Below, piece after piece: positions 8,214 to 16,464 of a stretch of 37,553 nucleotides of DNA (positions are counted from its first letter, which is position 1; each line of letters begins with the position of its first letter). The stretch is from NCBI GenBank assembly GCA_025455775.1, contig JALOLT010000013.1:1-37553 (forward strand). The letters run 5' to 3'. The position numbers were made by a program, and so were the translations under genes. Source of the DNA: Fimbriimonadaceae bacterium (GTDB lineage: Bacteria; Armatimonadota; Fimbriimonadia; Fimbriimonadales; Fimbriimonadaceae). The notes below the pieces were generated by a model, which was not told the origin of the DNA, did no database searches, and saw nothing but the letters and a program-made list of their open reading frames with translations.

Positions 8214-10541
8214 CTACCGCCAGGAGTTATCAAAGAATCCAGCACCGATCACACCAGAGTAGCGTTCGAGCAGCATCTTTGGTTCAATGACCAGGTAGTC
8301 AGGCATCCCGGCGCCGCTCCCGAAGAGGGGAACCCTTTCGGCGAGCCTGAGCCCAACCATACTCGAACCATTGATCACCCCGACACTCGCCACAGCCGAG
8401 TCCTTTCGCGGAAGGATAAAAAAGCTCGCCACATTATTGGAAACCTGTGACTTCAGTTCCGAACGATCTACGACCTTGTCATAGGCAGAGTTGATCTCCG
8501 GCCCACCGTAGAGCAAGATATTGCGGTCTCGGAAGGCGCGAGGGTTGAACTCGCGATCCGTCACGATATCAACCGAGCCGTTGCCACGCACCAGAAAAGT
8601 TTCCGCGTCGTAGCGGGCTTTCGCTTCCGCCCAAGTTGCTGCCTCTTCCGTCTTTGTCCCGATGACAAAAACAACTCGATTCCGGAAAACGTCTTTGAAC
8701 CCTCCATTGCGGTGAGGGCCCTTTTCCAGCTTGCCCGGTGCCTCTGTTGCCTGCCAACCTTCTGGCCTGCGGCGTAAAAACACAGGTTTGTCAGTCTGGG
8801 TGACTGTGATGGGGTTGCCCCCATCAAGCACGACGGTCCAGTTGCCCCCTTGAGTCAGGGGATCTGGCCAGATCTCGAGAGTCGCGACATTTTCGGTATA
8901 ACCCTCAAATCGCCTCAGCAAGGGAGAACAGGTGATCGACACATGGCTCGGCACGAAAGGGGTGACCTGCTGGTGAATCGTCACCCAATCTCGACTCGCC
9001 GAAACTCCCGGATGGGGGGTTCGAAAATCAACTGCCAGGACTTCACGCGAGGGTGCAATCCTGCGCCGAGAAAACAGCGAAAAAAAGGGAGCCCAATCGA
9101 CTGCATCCGCCCCTGGTTCCGGGTTTTTGTCCCACCAGTGATCAGCTCCCTTTTCCTCATGCACTTGGAAGTCTGAGTGGAACTCCTTCAGGGCAGAGAC
9201 CATCTTCCTCGCTTCTGTCACAGGCACGTTTGTGTCAGCATCACCATGCAAAACGTAGATCCCTAATCCCTTAAGGTTCCTCACAAAATCCAATGTTCGG
9301 CTGGGAGCGTTTGACCGGGAAATCGCCAGGGCCGCACCACTTGGGTTCTCAAATCTCTCGCCTCCGCCGTAGCTCTCAAAACTCTCCCACCCGGCACTCG
9401 GGGCGATGGCAGCGAAAAGGCCTGGGAAAAGCACTCCGAGATTCCATGTACCGTGGCCACCCATCGAATGTCCTGTGAGATAAGTGCGGCTCCGGTCGGT
9501 CAGAAGCTGCTTTTGGGCTAAATCCAAGACTTCCAGGGCGTCGAGCCGACCGATGTCCTCCCAATCGAACCCAAAGGGCCGTCGATTGGTGGGGGCAACA
9601 AGATGACCCCAGCCCTTATTGCTATAGGCTTGCGCCTGGCCGATCGCCTCGACGCTCGCCCCATGCAGACTCAAAAACAGGGCTTGTCCTGCCCCTGCCC
9701 TGAGGCTTGGGTTAACCGCGTAGTACTGAACACTGCCGTCAATCTGGCTGACAAAAGTGACCCGATATGGCTCGTTCGCCTTTCTGACCGTCAGAGAAAG
9801 ATCCAGTTTTTGCAACTCACGGTTGCCTCTCATCAGGGTCAACTGGACTTTCCCGTCCCTTTGTGCCGGGATTTGGATTGGTACCTTTCTCAGAGTCATC
9901 GGTAAAACAGACGGGATTCTCGAGACGACCTCGGCACTTCCAGCACGAGCAATCACCCTCAGGCCTGCCACAGGCTCTTGGCTCGGGTTGGTGAGGACAA
10001 GGCCTGCCGTCATCGGGTTGCGCCAGTTTGGCCTGACGTCAGGCAAAGTCGCGTCGTTTAGGGTGAGAAAGGCTTCACCTGGGTTGGGAGAGAGAGTGGC
10101 TCGTAAACCACCCCTTCCCCCCAGAAAAAGAAAAGTATTGACCCCTCGCTTGAGCTGGATGGGAAAGGAGAATTGCCCAGTCGCATAAGGGTCTCCCGCC
10201 CTTAGTTCGCCGTTCACATAAACCAAGCTGTTGCCAAGGGCTGTCAACATCGCAGTTTGGTCTTTGTCGCTCTCGACAGATGCGAAGAAGTAGCCGGCAG
10301 TGGGAATAGCCCCCGCTGCATTTGCCCTGACCTTTTGCCACTTCTGACCTCCGACCTCGTCACCCTCTTGTGGATTTTTCCAGGTTCCCGTCACAATTTC
10401 GTACTCAATCGGGTCAAGGCGCACCACTGTCCGAGGATTTCCAGGAACTCGAATCGTAACCCCTTCGGTGATTTGCCCGAACTGAGCGCTGGAAAAAGCG
10501 GGAAGAAGTAGGGGGGAGAGAACCCAAAGCCGGCGAGACAT
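8214..10541 (-). CDS. Large secreted alpha/beta-hydrolase (esterase/peptidase-like)
   Basis: The 775-aa product starts with a Sec signal peptide (MSRRLWVLSPLLLPAFSSAQ). Residues about 25-280 look like beta-sandwich repeats. An alpha/beta-hydrolase domain follows with Ser359 in GHSMGGHG, an acid in LHGDADTNVPV (Asp434 or 436) and His468 in GADHWW. About 290 further C-terminal residues have no family I recognise. The catalytic part resembles prolyl-oligopeptidase-like or PHB-depolymerase-like esterases of the S9 superfamily, which attack polymer esters or peptides. It starts 9 nt after the PdeM gene stop, so it may be cotranscribed with the DNA repair cluster although a secreted enzyme has no obvious role there. 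The substrate is unknown. Confidence 0.85.
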   Translation of the reverse strand: MSRRLWVLSPLLLPAFSSAQFGQITEGVTIRVPGNPRTVVRLDPIEYEIVTGTWKNPQEGDEVGGQKWQKVRANAAGAIPTAGYFFASVESDKDQTAMLTALGNSLVYVNGELRAGDPYATGQFSFPIQLKRGVNTFLFLGGRGGLRATLSPNPGEAFLTLNDATLPDVRPNWRNPMTAGLVLTNPSQEPVAGLRVIARAGSAEVVSRIPSVLPMTLRKVPIQIPAQRDGKVQLTLMRGNRELQKLDLSLTVRKANEPYRVTFVSQIDGSVQYYAVNPSLRAGAGQALFLSLHGASVEAIGQAQAYSNKGWGHLVAPTNRRPFGFDWEDIGRLDALEVLDLAQKQLLTDRSRTYLTGHSMGGHGTWNLGVLFPGLFAAIAPSAGWESFESYGGGERFENPSGAALAISRSNAPSRTLDFVRNLKGLGIYVLHGDADTNVPVTEARKMVSALKEFHSDFQVHEEKGADHWWDKNPEPGADAVDWAPFFSLFSRRRIAPSREVLAVDFRTPHPGVSASRDWVTIHQQVTPFVPSHVSITCSPLLRRFEGYTENVATLEIWPDPLTQGGNWTVVLDGGNPITVTQTDKPVFLRRRPEGWQATEAPGKLEKGPHRNGGFKDVFRNRVVFVIGTKTEEAATWAEAKARYDAETFLVRGNGSVDIVTDREFNPRAFRDRNILLYGGPEINSAYDKVVDRSELKSQVSNNVASFFILPRKDSAVASVGVINGSSMVGLRLAERVPLFGSGAGMPDYLVIEPKMLLERYSGVIGAGFFDNSWR

Positions 10542-10550
10542 CTTTCGATC

Positions 10551-11189
10551 TTACGCCAAAAGCTCGGTCGGGATTTCTATCACTTGGATCCCTGTTGTCA
10601 CCCAAACGAGATCACCAGCCTGAGGAGAGATCGTCATGCCCCCAGTGAAGGCACCAAAGCTCGGCAGGGTGAGGATCTCTCCATTAAAGTGAAAGCAAGG
10701 CAACCTCTCACGAAACTTCCTTGTTCCTAACCGAACGACAGGGTGGAGGTGGCCAGCGATTTGCAATCCGGCCCCTTTCCGAGGTGTGTGAAAGAGCTTC
10801 CAGTCCCGGAACATCGTGCCTTCTGGCCAGATTTCAACGCAACTCGGGGTCGCTGCCCAACGATCATGGTTTCCTTTGATCAAAACAAGTTGGCAGGACA
10901 ACCCGAACTGAGCCCAGGCGACCAAGGCATCAGCTGTTTGGTTAAAGGCGGAGCGAGAGTGCCAAACATCCCCCAAAACGACCACTCGTTCCAAGCCTGG
11001 CAGGGAGGATGCCAGCCGAGAAAGTTGTTCCAGAGTTTCGCTCGTTGACCCTGCAGGAAGAGCGAGTCCCTGCTTTCGAAACTCATGTCCCTTTCCTAGG
11101 TGCAGATCGGCCACGAAAAGCACTTTTTCCCACAGGACTGCTCGCTCAGGAAGAAGGGTCATGGTCTTGCCGAGCAAGTCAACCACCAT
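10551..11189 (-). CDS. pdeM: Ligase-associated metallophosphoesterase (PdeM-like)
   Basis: This 212-aa protein has the compact metallophosphoesterase pattern of the PdeM family: ADLHLGKGHEFRK (D28, H30), VVLGDVWH, IKGNHD and AGHLHP. Characterised relatives are manganese-dependent nucleases or phosphodiesterases encoded in the cluster with an Lhr-type helicase, an ATP-dependent ligase and an MBL-fold exonuclease. All three partners are directly upstream here. The ATG follows the helicase TAG with no gap (TAGATG), so reinitiation is likely. It should act on DNA or RNA ends in the cytoplasm during repair. Confidence 0.92.
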   Translation of the reverse strand: MVVDLLGKTMTLLPERAVLWEKVLFVADLHLGKGHEFRKQGLALPAGSTSETLEQLSRLASSLPGLERVVVLGDVWHSRSAFNQTADALVAWAQFGLSCQLVLIKGNHDRWAATPSCVEIWPEGTMFRDWKLFHTPRKGAGLQIAGHLHPVVRLGTRKFRERLPCFHFNGEILTLPSFGAFTGGMTISPQAGDLVWVTTGIQVIEIPTELLA

Positions 11190-13601
11190 CTATGGAAGTC
11201 CTCGCTCTGCATCGGCAATCATCTTCTGGATTCTATCGTCAATCGATTGGCTGCCGATGGTCTCACGCAGGCGGTCAACGAGAATCGGAAATGCGAAAGG
11301 AGTTGGCTTCGGGGGGTGAGTCAAGAGCAACCTCGCAGAAGCCATTCGGTTCAAACAAGCCATCAGCCTTGTCTGCTCCAGGCTCCGCTCCAGAACCTCT
11401 CTTTGGGCTTGGTTAAGCAGGGGGTGGCCAGGATCGTACTTGCGGAAAACATCAAAAAAGAGCCCACTCGAGGCCTGGACTTGCCTCGCCGACTTCTTTT
11501 GGCCAGGATAGCCAGAAAAGATGAGCCCAGCGATCCTCGCCACCTCTCGAAACTGCCGTTTTGCCATCTCCGTCTCGTTCAGGCTAGCCAAGATGTCCTC
11601 TGAAAGGTTTTCCGTCGATACCAGGGCCGTCAAGATCTCTTGACTCATCTCAATGGGTTCCGGAGAAAGCAACTCGAACCCATAGTCGTTGCAAGCTACG
11701 CTGAAGCTACGAGGAGCTAGACGAGAAAGGCGAGTCGCAAAGAGGGCAGCGAGTCCCTCATGCACCAGCCTGCCTTCAATCGGGTAGACAAAAAGATGAG
11801 AGCCTTCCCTTGTGCGAACCTGTTCAACCAGGATCTCGTCTCGATCAGGCAAGCTAGACCACTCTAGTTGCAGGGCAAAAAGAGGAGCGAAGGCCTGGAT
11901 CTCTGGCTCCTCGACAATCCCATGTTTGATTTCTGCCACTATTTCGCGCAGCGTGTGACTGAGTTGGCTGGAAAGGGGCATTCTCCCCCCGGACCAGCGA
12001 GGAACAACCCCCTTAGGCTTGGCTGCGCGCCTGACGTAACAAGTATGTTCCTTCACTAAGAGGAATTCCAGAGCTTTTCCGCCAAAAACGAAGACGTCCC
12101 CTTTCTTGAGGCGAGAGACAAAGCTCTCCTCGACCGTCCCGAGTGTGCCTCCCGTCAGATACTTCACCAAGATCTGATTCTCGCTGACGATCGTGCCGAT
12201 GTTGGTTCGATGACGCAGGGCAACTTGCCGATCTGGCACGAGAAAAACCCCCTGGTCTGGAACCACCTTATGGAACTCAGGATAAGACTCCAGCGAAGAG
12301 CCACCCTTTGTGACGAACTCCAGCGCCCACCTCCACTCATCATCGGACAGCCCTCTATAAGTAAAGGTTTGCCTTACTTCCGCCCTGAGCTTTTCTTCTC
12401 GAAATCCGCCTGCCAATGCCATCGAAACGAGATGCTGACTCAGAACATCGAAGGGCATCGAGTAGACCTCCCTCCCTTCGATCCGCCCGAGCTTGGCCCC
12501 TCTGCGCGATGCACAGATATCCAAAACTTCCAGAGCGTGAGTCGGGACACAGGTGATCCGGCTTGGCAATCCCGGGGCATGGCCGCTGCGTCCTGCCTTT
12601 TGCATCAGGCGGGCCACTCCCTTTGGGCTCCCCACCTGAAAAACGCGATCCACCGGGCTGAAATCAACCCCTAGGTCAAGGCTGGAGGTGCAGATAACCG
12701 CCCGAAGGTTCCCCTGCTTGAGTCCCTGCTCCACCCTCTCTCGTTCGTCCCGATCCAGAGAGCCGTGATGGAGGGCGATCTGGCCGCTTAGGTCAGGGCA
12801 CTGAGACAGAAGCTCCTGATACCAAATCTCCGCCTGGGCTCTTGTGTTGGTGAAGATGAGGGAGCTCCGGACCAACCTCAGGTCTTCTGCCACCTCCTTC
12901 ACCATCCTTACACCAATGTGGCCAGACCAAGGGAACCGTTCAACTTCTCTGGGCAATAGTGAATCAATCAAAACCTCCTTGCTAGACTCACCTCGGATCA
13001 CTTCGCCACCCCCAGGGTTCAGGACAGACCCTGCTTCCTGGGTGTTGCCGAGGGTGGCAGAGAGACCCCAGACCCTCACGTCCTTGCTGATGGTGCGGAG
13101 TCTCGCTAGAGCCAGTTCCGTCTGCACCCCCCGTTTACTGCCAAGTAGCTCGTGCCATTCGTCCACGACGACCAGCTGCAATCCTTGAAAGAAGCGAAAG
13201 GAGTTCTTGCTCGCCAGGAGAAGGGTCAGGCTCTCTGGGGTCGTAATGAGGCAATCTGGCGCAGATTTGACCTGTTTTTGCTTCGCGTATGAGGAAGTGT
13301 CGCCCGTACGGAGTTCGATCCGCCAATCAAGCCCCATCTCCATACAAGCTTGATGAAGGGCCTTTTGAGTATCACCTGCCAAAGACCTCAGAGGAGTCAG
13401 CCAAACCGCCTTCAAGCCTTCACCCTTCGGCTCTAGGGCAAGGAATCCCAGCCATACCGAGAGGGTCTTTCCTGTGCCAGTCGAAGAGTGGACGAGGCCA
13501 GACTTCCCTTCCGCCATCGCCTTCCAAACCTCTCGCTGGAACGGGAGGGGCTCCCAGCCGCGCCGTTCAAAGAACTGGGCAAGGTCATTCTTTGTCGTCA
13601 C
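11190..13601 (-). CDS. Ligase-associated Lhr-type DEXH helicase
   Basis: This 803-aa SF2 helicase shows Walker A SSTGTGKT (Lys45), motif Ia TPLRSL, DEWH (147-150) in place of DEAH as in Lhr-type enzymes, SATLG, and motif VI QKAGRSGHAPG. The C-terminal half carries the Lhr-core winged-helix and beta-rich region. Biochemically studied Lhr-core enzymes translocate 3' to 5' on single-stranded DNA. I place the start at the GTG at 13599-13601. It forms a GTGA overlap with the ligase stop, and GAGGGA precedes it. An ATG 25 codons further upstream would make a 79-nt overlap and a basic, non-conserved leader. It is the third gene of the four-gene repair cluster. Confidence 0.93.
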   Translation of the reverse strand: MTTKNDLAQFFERRGWEPLPFQREVWKAMAEGKSGLVHSSTGTGKTLSVWLGFLALEPKGEGLKAVWLTPLRSLAGDTQKALHQACMEMGLDWRIELRTGDTSSYAKQKQVKSAPDCLITTPESLTLLLASKNSFRFFQGLQLVVVDEWHELLGSKRGVQTELALARLRTISKDVRVWGLSATLGNTQEAGSVLNPGGGEVIRGESSKEVLIDSLLPREVERFPWSGHIGVRMVKEVAEDLRLVRSSLIFTNTRAQAEIWYQELLSQCPDLSGQIALHHGSLDRDERERVEQGLKQGNLRAVICTSSLDLGVDFSPVDRVFQVGSPKGVARLMQKAGRSGHAPGLPSRITCVPTHALEVLDICASRRGAKLGRIEGREVYSMPFDVLSQHLVSMALAGGFREEKLRAEVRQTFTYRGLSDDEWRWALEFVTKGGSSLESYPEFHKVVPDQGVFLVPDRQVALRHRTNIGTIVSENQILVKYLTGGTLGTVEESFVSRLKKGDVFVFGGKALEFLLVKEHTCYVRRAAKPKGVVPRWSGGRMPLSSQLSHTLREIVAEIKHGIVEEPEIQAFAPLFALQLEWSSLPDRDEILVEQVRTREGSHLFVYPIEGRLVHEGLAALFATRLSRLAPRSFSVACNDYGFELLSPEPIEMSQEILTALVSTENLSEDILASLNETEMAKRQFREVARIAGLIFSGYPGQKKSARQVQASSGLFFDVFRKYDPGHPLLNQAQREVLERSLEQTRLMACLNRMASARLLLTHPPKPTPFAFPILVDRLRETIGSQSIDDRIQKMIADAERGLP

Positions 13602-15217
13602 ACTTCCCTCTGGCGCAAGAGATCCTTGACTTGCTCTAGCTTCTCTGCGTCTTCTGGCTTCTTGTCTGTCCTCCACCGTTGGATGCGGGGAAAACGCACC
13701 GCAATACCACTTTTATGCCGGCTGGAAAACTGGATCCCCTCGAAGGCAATCTCGAAAACCAGCTCCGGTTTGACCGTGCGGACTGGCCCAAACTTCTCCA
13801 ACGTGTTTTGCCGGACGAAGCGATCCACCTTGACGATCTCCTCATCTGTGAGCCCCGAGTAAGCCTTGCAAAGTGTCACAAGCTTTTCGCCACTCCAGAC
13901 GCCAAAGGTGTAGTCTGTGTAAAGATTCGCTCGCCTGCCAGTTCCTCGTTGGGCAAAGATCAGGACGCAATCGACCGTAAAGGGTTGAACCTTCCACTTC
14001 CACCAAGTTCCTGTCTTGCGACCCACTTCGTAAGGCGAATCCAGCCTCTTGATCATCAAACCTTCTGCCTGTTTATCCCTGGCTCGGTCTCGCATCTCTA
14101 GCAATTCGTCCGTTGCTTTGATATGGACAAGAGGAGAGATCCCAAATGCTGGGTTGGTTTGGTGGTGAAGTTCCAGCATCTCTCTTCTTCGGCAAAATGG
14201 CCTCTGCCTCAGATCTTCACCCTCCCATTCGAGCAGGTCAAAGGCAAAAAAGTGAATCGGGATTTCAGCAAGAAGTTTTTTCCCTGGGTTCTTGCGACCA
14301 AGTCGCTTCTGTAAATCTTGAAATGGGAGAATTCCATCCCGGTAGGCCAGAATCTCGCCATCGATGACGCATCCGTCTCCCAGGCTGAGTGCCTCTGTTG
14401 CCAGATCAGGAAAAGACTCGTTAAGGAGTTCCTGGCCCCGCGACCAAATGGAAACTTTCCCCTCTCGTTTCACCACTTGGGCTCGAATACCATCCCATTT
14501 CCATTCGGCGGCCCACTGGGTCACGTCCCCTAAGGCGGAAAGGTCAGGCAGGGGATGGGCTAGGCAAAATGGATAAGGCTGGTGCCAGAATTTCCTGCTT
14601 TCGACTGCTTCTTCTTTTAGGGTGGCGAGCAGGCTCGGTTCAGGAGTCCAGTTTCCCATCAATCGATGGGCCAAGACTTCCGGGGGAACCCCGAGTACTT
14701 CGCCCAGAGCTCTCAGAACCAGCTCCTGCGAAACCCCCACTCGAAGCGCCCCTGTGATGAGCTTAGTGAAAACGAAAACCTCTTGTTGGGTCTGGCTGCG
14801 CCAAGTAGCCTCGAGCACCTCTTCTTGCTGAACTTGATCTTGTTGACCAAGAGGGATAATGATCTCCTGAACCACTTGGCTGAGAGTTTTTTGCTGGTTC
14901 TTGGCGGGATTTTCTTGTGCTTCCAATGTTCTGTTTTCTTGGCTCGCGTTGAGGTGCGAGATCGTTTCTGCGGTATCCCCGACGATCTCACGGCACTCAT
15001 CGTAGAGCCACTCCGGGAGACCTGTGAGGGAAAGAGTCGCACCCTTCAGCGCAGAGCGTTTGACAAGCCCTTTCACGCGACGGCCAGACAAAAAGTATAA
15101 AGCCCAGGCTGCATCCTCATCAGAACAAGTTCGGAAGTAATCCTTCATCGCAGCGTGCTTCTCACTCGTCTTGGTGGTTGCGTCCAGGGCCAGATAGAGG
15201 TTTACGAAGGCTCTCAT
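13598..15217 (-). CDS. ATP-dependent DNA ligase
   Basis: This 539-aa enzyme has the three expected parts: an N-terminal alpha-helical DNA-binding domain (about 1-200), an adenylation domain with motif I EWKWDGIRAQ (nucleophile Lys240), motif III-like FFAFDLLEWEG, EGLMIKR (motif IV) and WWKWKVQP (motif V), and a C-terminal OB fold. It seals nicks using ATP, distinct from the NAD-dependent replicative LigA. The ATG (15215-15217) overlaps the exonuclease stop in ATGA and has GAGGAG just upstream. Residues about 86-135, between the N-terminal subdomains, are Gln/Glu-rich and low complexity. In the cluster the ligase would seal ends processed by the exonuclease, helicase and phosphoesterase. Confidence 0.95.
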   Translation of the reverse strand: MRAFVNLYLALDATTKTSEKHAAMKDYFRTCSDEDAAWALYFLSGRRVKGLVKRSALKGATLSLTGLPEWLYDECREIVGDTAETISHLNASQENRTLEAQENPAKNQQKTLSQVVQEIIIPLGQQDQVQQEEVLEATWRSQTQQEVFVFTKLITGALRVGVSQELVLRALGEVLGVPPEVLAHRLMGNWTPEPSLLATLKEEAVESRKFWHQPYPFCLAHPLPDLSALGDVTQWAAEWKWDGIRAQVVKREGKVSIWSRGQELLNESFPDLATEALSLGDGCVIDGEILAYRDGILPFQDLQKRLGRKNPGKKLLAEIPIHFFAFDLLEWEGEDLRQRPFCRRREMLELHHQTNPAFGISPLVHIKATDELLEMRDRARDKQAEGLMIKRLDSPYEVGRKTGTWWKWKVQPFTVDCVLIFAQRGTGRRANLYTDYTFGVWSGEKLVTLCKAYSGLTDEEIVKVDRFVRQNTLEKFGPVRTVKPELVFEIAFEGIQFSSRHKSGIAVRFPRIQRWRTDKKPEDAEKLEQVKDLLRQREV

Positions 15218-16278
15218 TGCTGCTCCTCCCGTGCCCCTCGGGTCTCCAGTGTCTCAGGTTCCTCCCCTGCCTCAGATTCATCGAGCGTCTCGCCTACGAA
15301 GTGGGTGACGAGAGCTTGGCTATCCAGCCCCATGTTTTCCCTCACATACTTTGAGACAGTTTCTGCGTACCCGTGAGTGGTCCATACTGTCTCCGCCCCA
15401 GACTCCCTGACGACCTGGAGAAGATTTGGCCAATCCACATGGTCACTGACAACGAAACCATGATCGAGTCCTCTCCTGCGTCTGGCTCCTCGCAAGGCCA
15501 TCCAACCAGAGGCAAAAGCCGTCGAGACCTTGCCCATTCGGTTCATCCAAGAGGTTCCTGCTGCACTTGGCGGAGCAATGACTAGGCAATCGGAGATCTT
15601 GACACCTTCGGGGAGTTCGGAGACGAGATACCAGGGAGGGAGTCGAAGCCCCGCATGCTGACAGGCTCGGTTCATGGTTGCCACTGCCCCGTGAACTACG
15701 ACCGGCCCTTCCCTGCCTACGCCTTTGATGAGCCTTTGCGCTTTGCCAAGAGAGTAGGCAAGGAGGACGCTAGTCTTCCCTGCTGCGCGGTTCTCCCGCC
15801 ACCAGGCTGCGATTTCGCTCATCAGGTGGTCTTCTTTGCGCCATCGGTAGATCGGGAGCCCAAAAGTTGTTTCTGTGACGAGACCATGGCACCGGACCAG
15901 CTCGAACGGTTCGCTCGTCGCGTCTGGCTCGGTCTTATAGTCGCCAGTGACAAGCCAGACCTCTCCCCCCACATCGAGCCTTACCTGGGCCGAGCCCGGA
16001 ATATGGCCTGCGGGATGAAAACTAACGGTTGCCTCCCCAATCCTTAATTTTTCGCCGTAGGGCAGGGTTTGGATGGAGATTTCTGGCCCCAGTCTTGCCC
16101 GGAGCAAGGGGGCTGAGGTTGGTGAGCACAGGTAGCTTCCCATCCCCCATCTGGCATGGTCGCTGTGGCAGTGGGTGATGATGGCCCTCTCGACCCTCTG
16201 CCAGGGGTCAATGGTAAAGCCGCCAGCCTCGCAGGTGAGTCCTTCTGGTCGCTGAGTGATGACGCGGCCCGATTTCAC
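15214..16278 (-). CDS. Ligase-associated MBL-fold DNA exonuclease
   Basis: This 354-aa metallo-beta-lactamase/beta-CASP protein has THCHSDHARWG (His36, His38, Asp40, His41), PAGHIPGS, VTGDYK and a late SDHVDW, the zinc-binding set of DNA-processing SNM1-like nucleases. Family members in this cluster are annotated as ligase-associated DNA exonucleases. The start is GTG at 16276-16278, which gives the usual short N terminus (GLTCEAGGFTIDPW); the ribosome site is poor. The final 25 residues are an acidic, Glu-rich tail. It is the first gene of the repair cluster, so the promoter should lie in 16279-16464, where I see no consensus. Confidence 0.92.
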   Translation of the reverse strand: MKSGRVITQRPEGLTCEAGGFTIDPWQRVERAIITHCHSDHARWGMGSYLCSPTSAPLLRARLGPEISIQTLPYGEKLRIGEATVSFHPAGHIPGSAQVRLDVGGEVWLVTGDYKTEPDATSEPFELVRCHGLVTETTFGLPIYRWRKEDHLMSEIAAWWRENRAAGKTSVLLAYSLGKAQRLIKGVGREGPVVVHGAVATMNRACQHAGLRLPPWYLVSELPEGVKISDCLVIAPPSAAGTSWMNRMGKVSTAFASGWMALRGARRRRGLDHGFVVSDHVDWPNLLQVVRESGAETVWTTHGYAETVSKYVRENMGLDSQALVTHFVGETLDESEAGEEPETLETRGAREEQQ

Positions 16279-16464
16279 GCCTTCTTACTACGTTTTGGGT
16301 TCCTTTCCTTGTTTGATCCTGAGCCAGACGTCACAGAGACCCTGACGCATTCGGTCTTAATCGCACTTCGACCATGTCCCGGTCATCGGATTCCCGCATG
16401 GCCTCTCAGACCAAGAATGCCCATTTGATCAGGATTACCTGTTCATACTTGCCAAAATCACTTC

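Noticed and set aside
9757-10188. 143-codon plus-strand frame inside the secreted esterase
   Set aside because: It lies fully within a convincing minus-strand coding sequence and has no motif or ribosome site.
12210-12674. 154-codon plus-strand frame inside the helicase
   Set aside because: It is a shadow of the helicase coding sequence with no independent support.
16279-16464. Search for a terminator or strong promoter between the polymerase-like gene and the exonuclease
   Set aside because: Only 4-5 bp stems (for example CAGG/CCTG) and no T-tract or consensus promoter were found, so nothing is listed.
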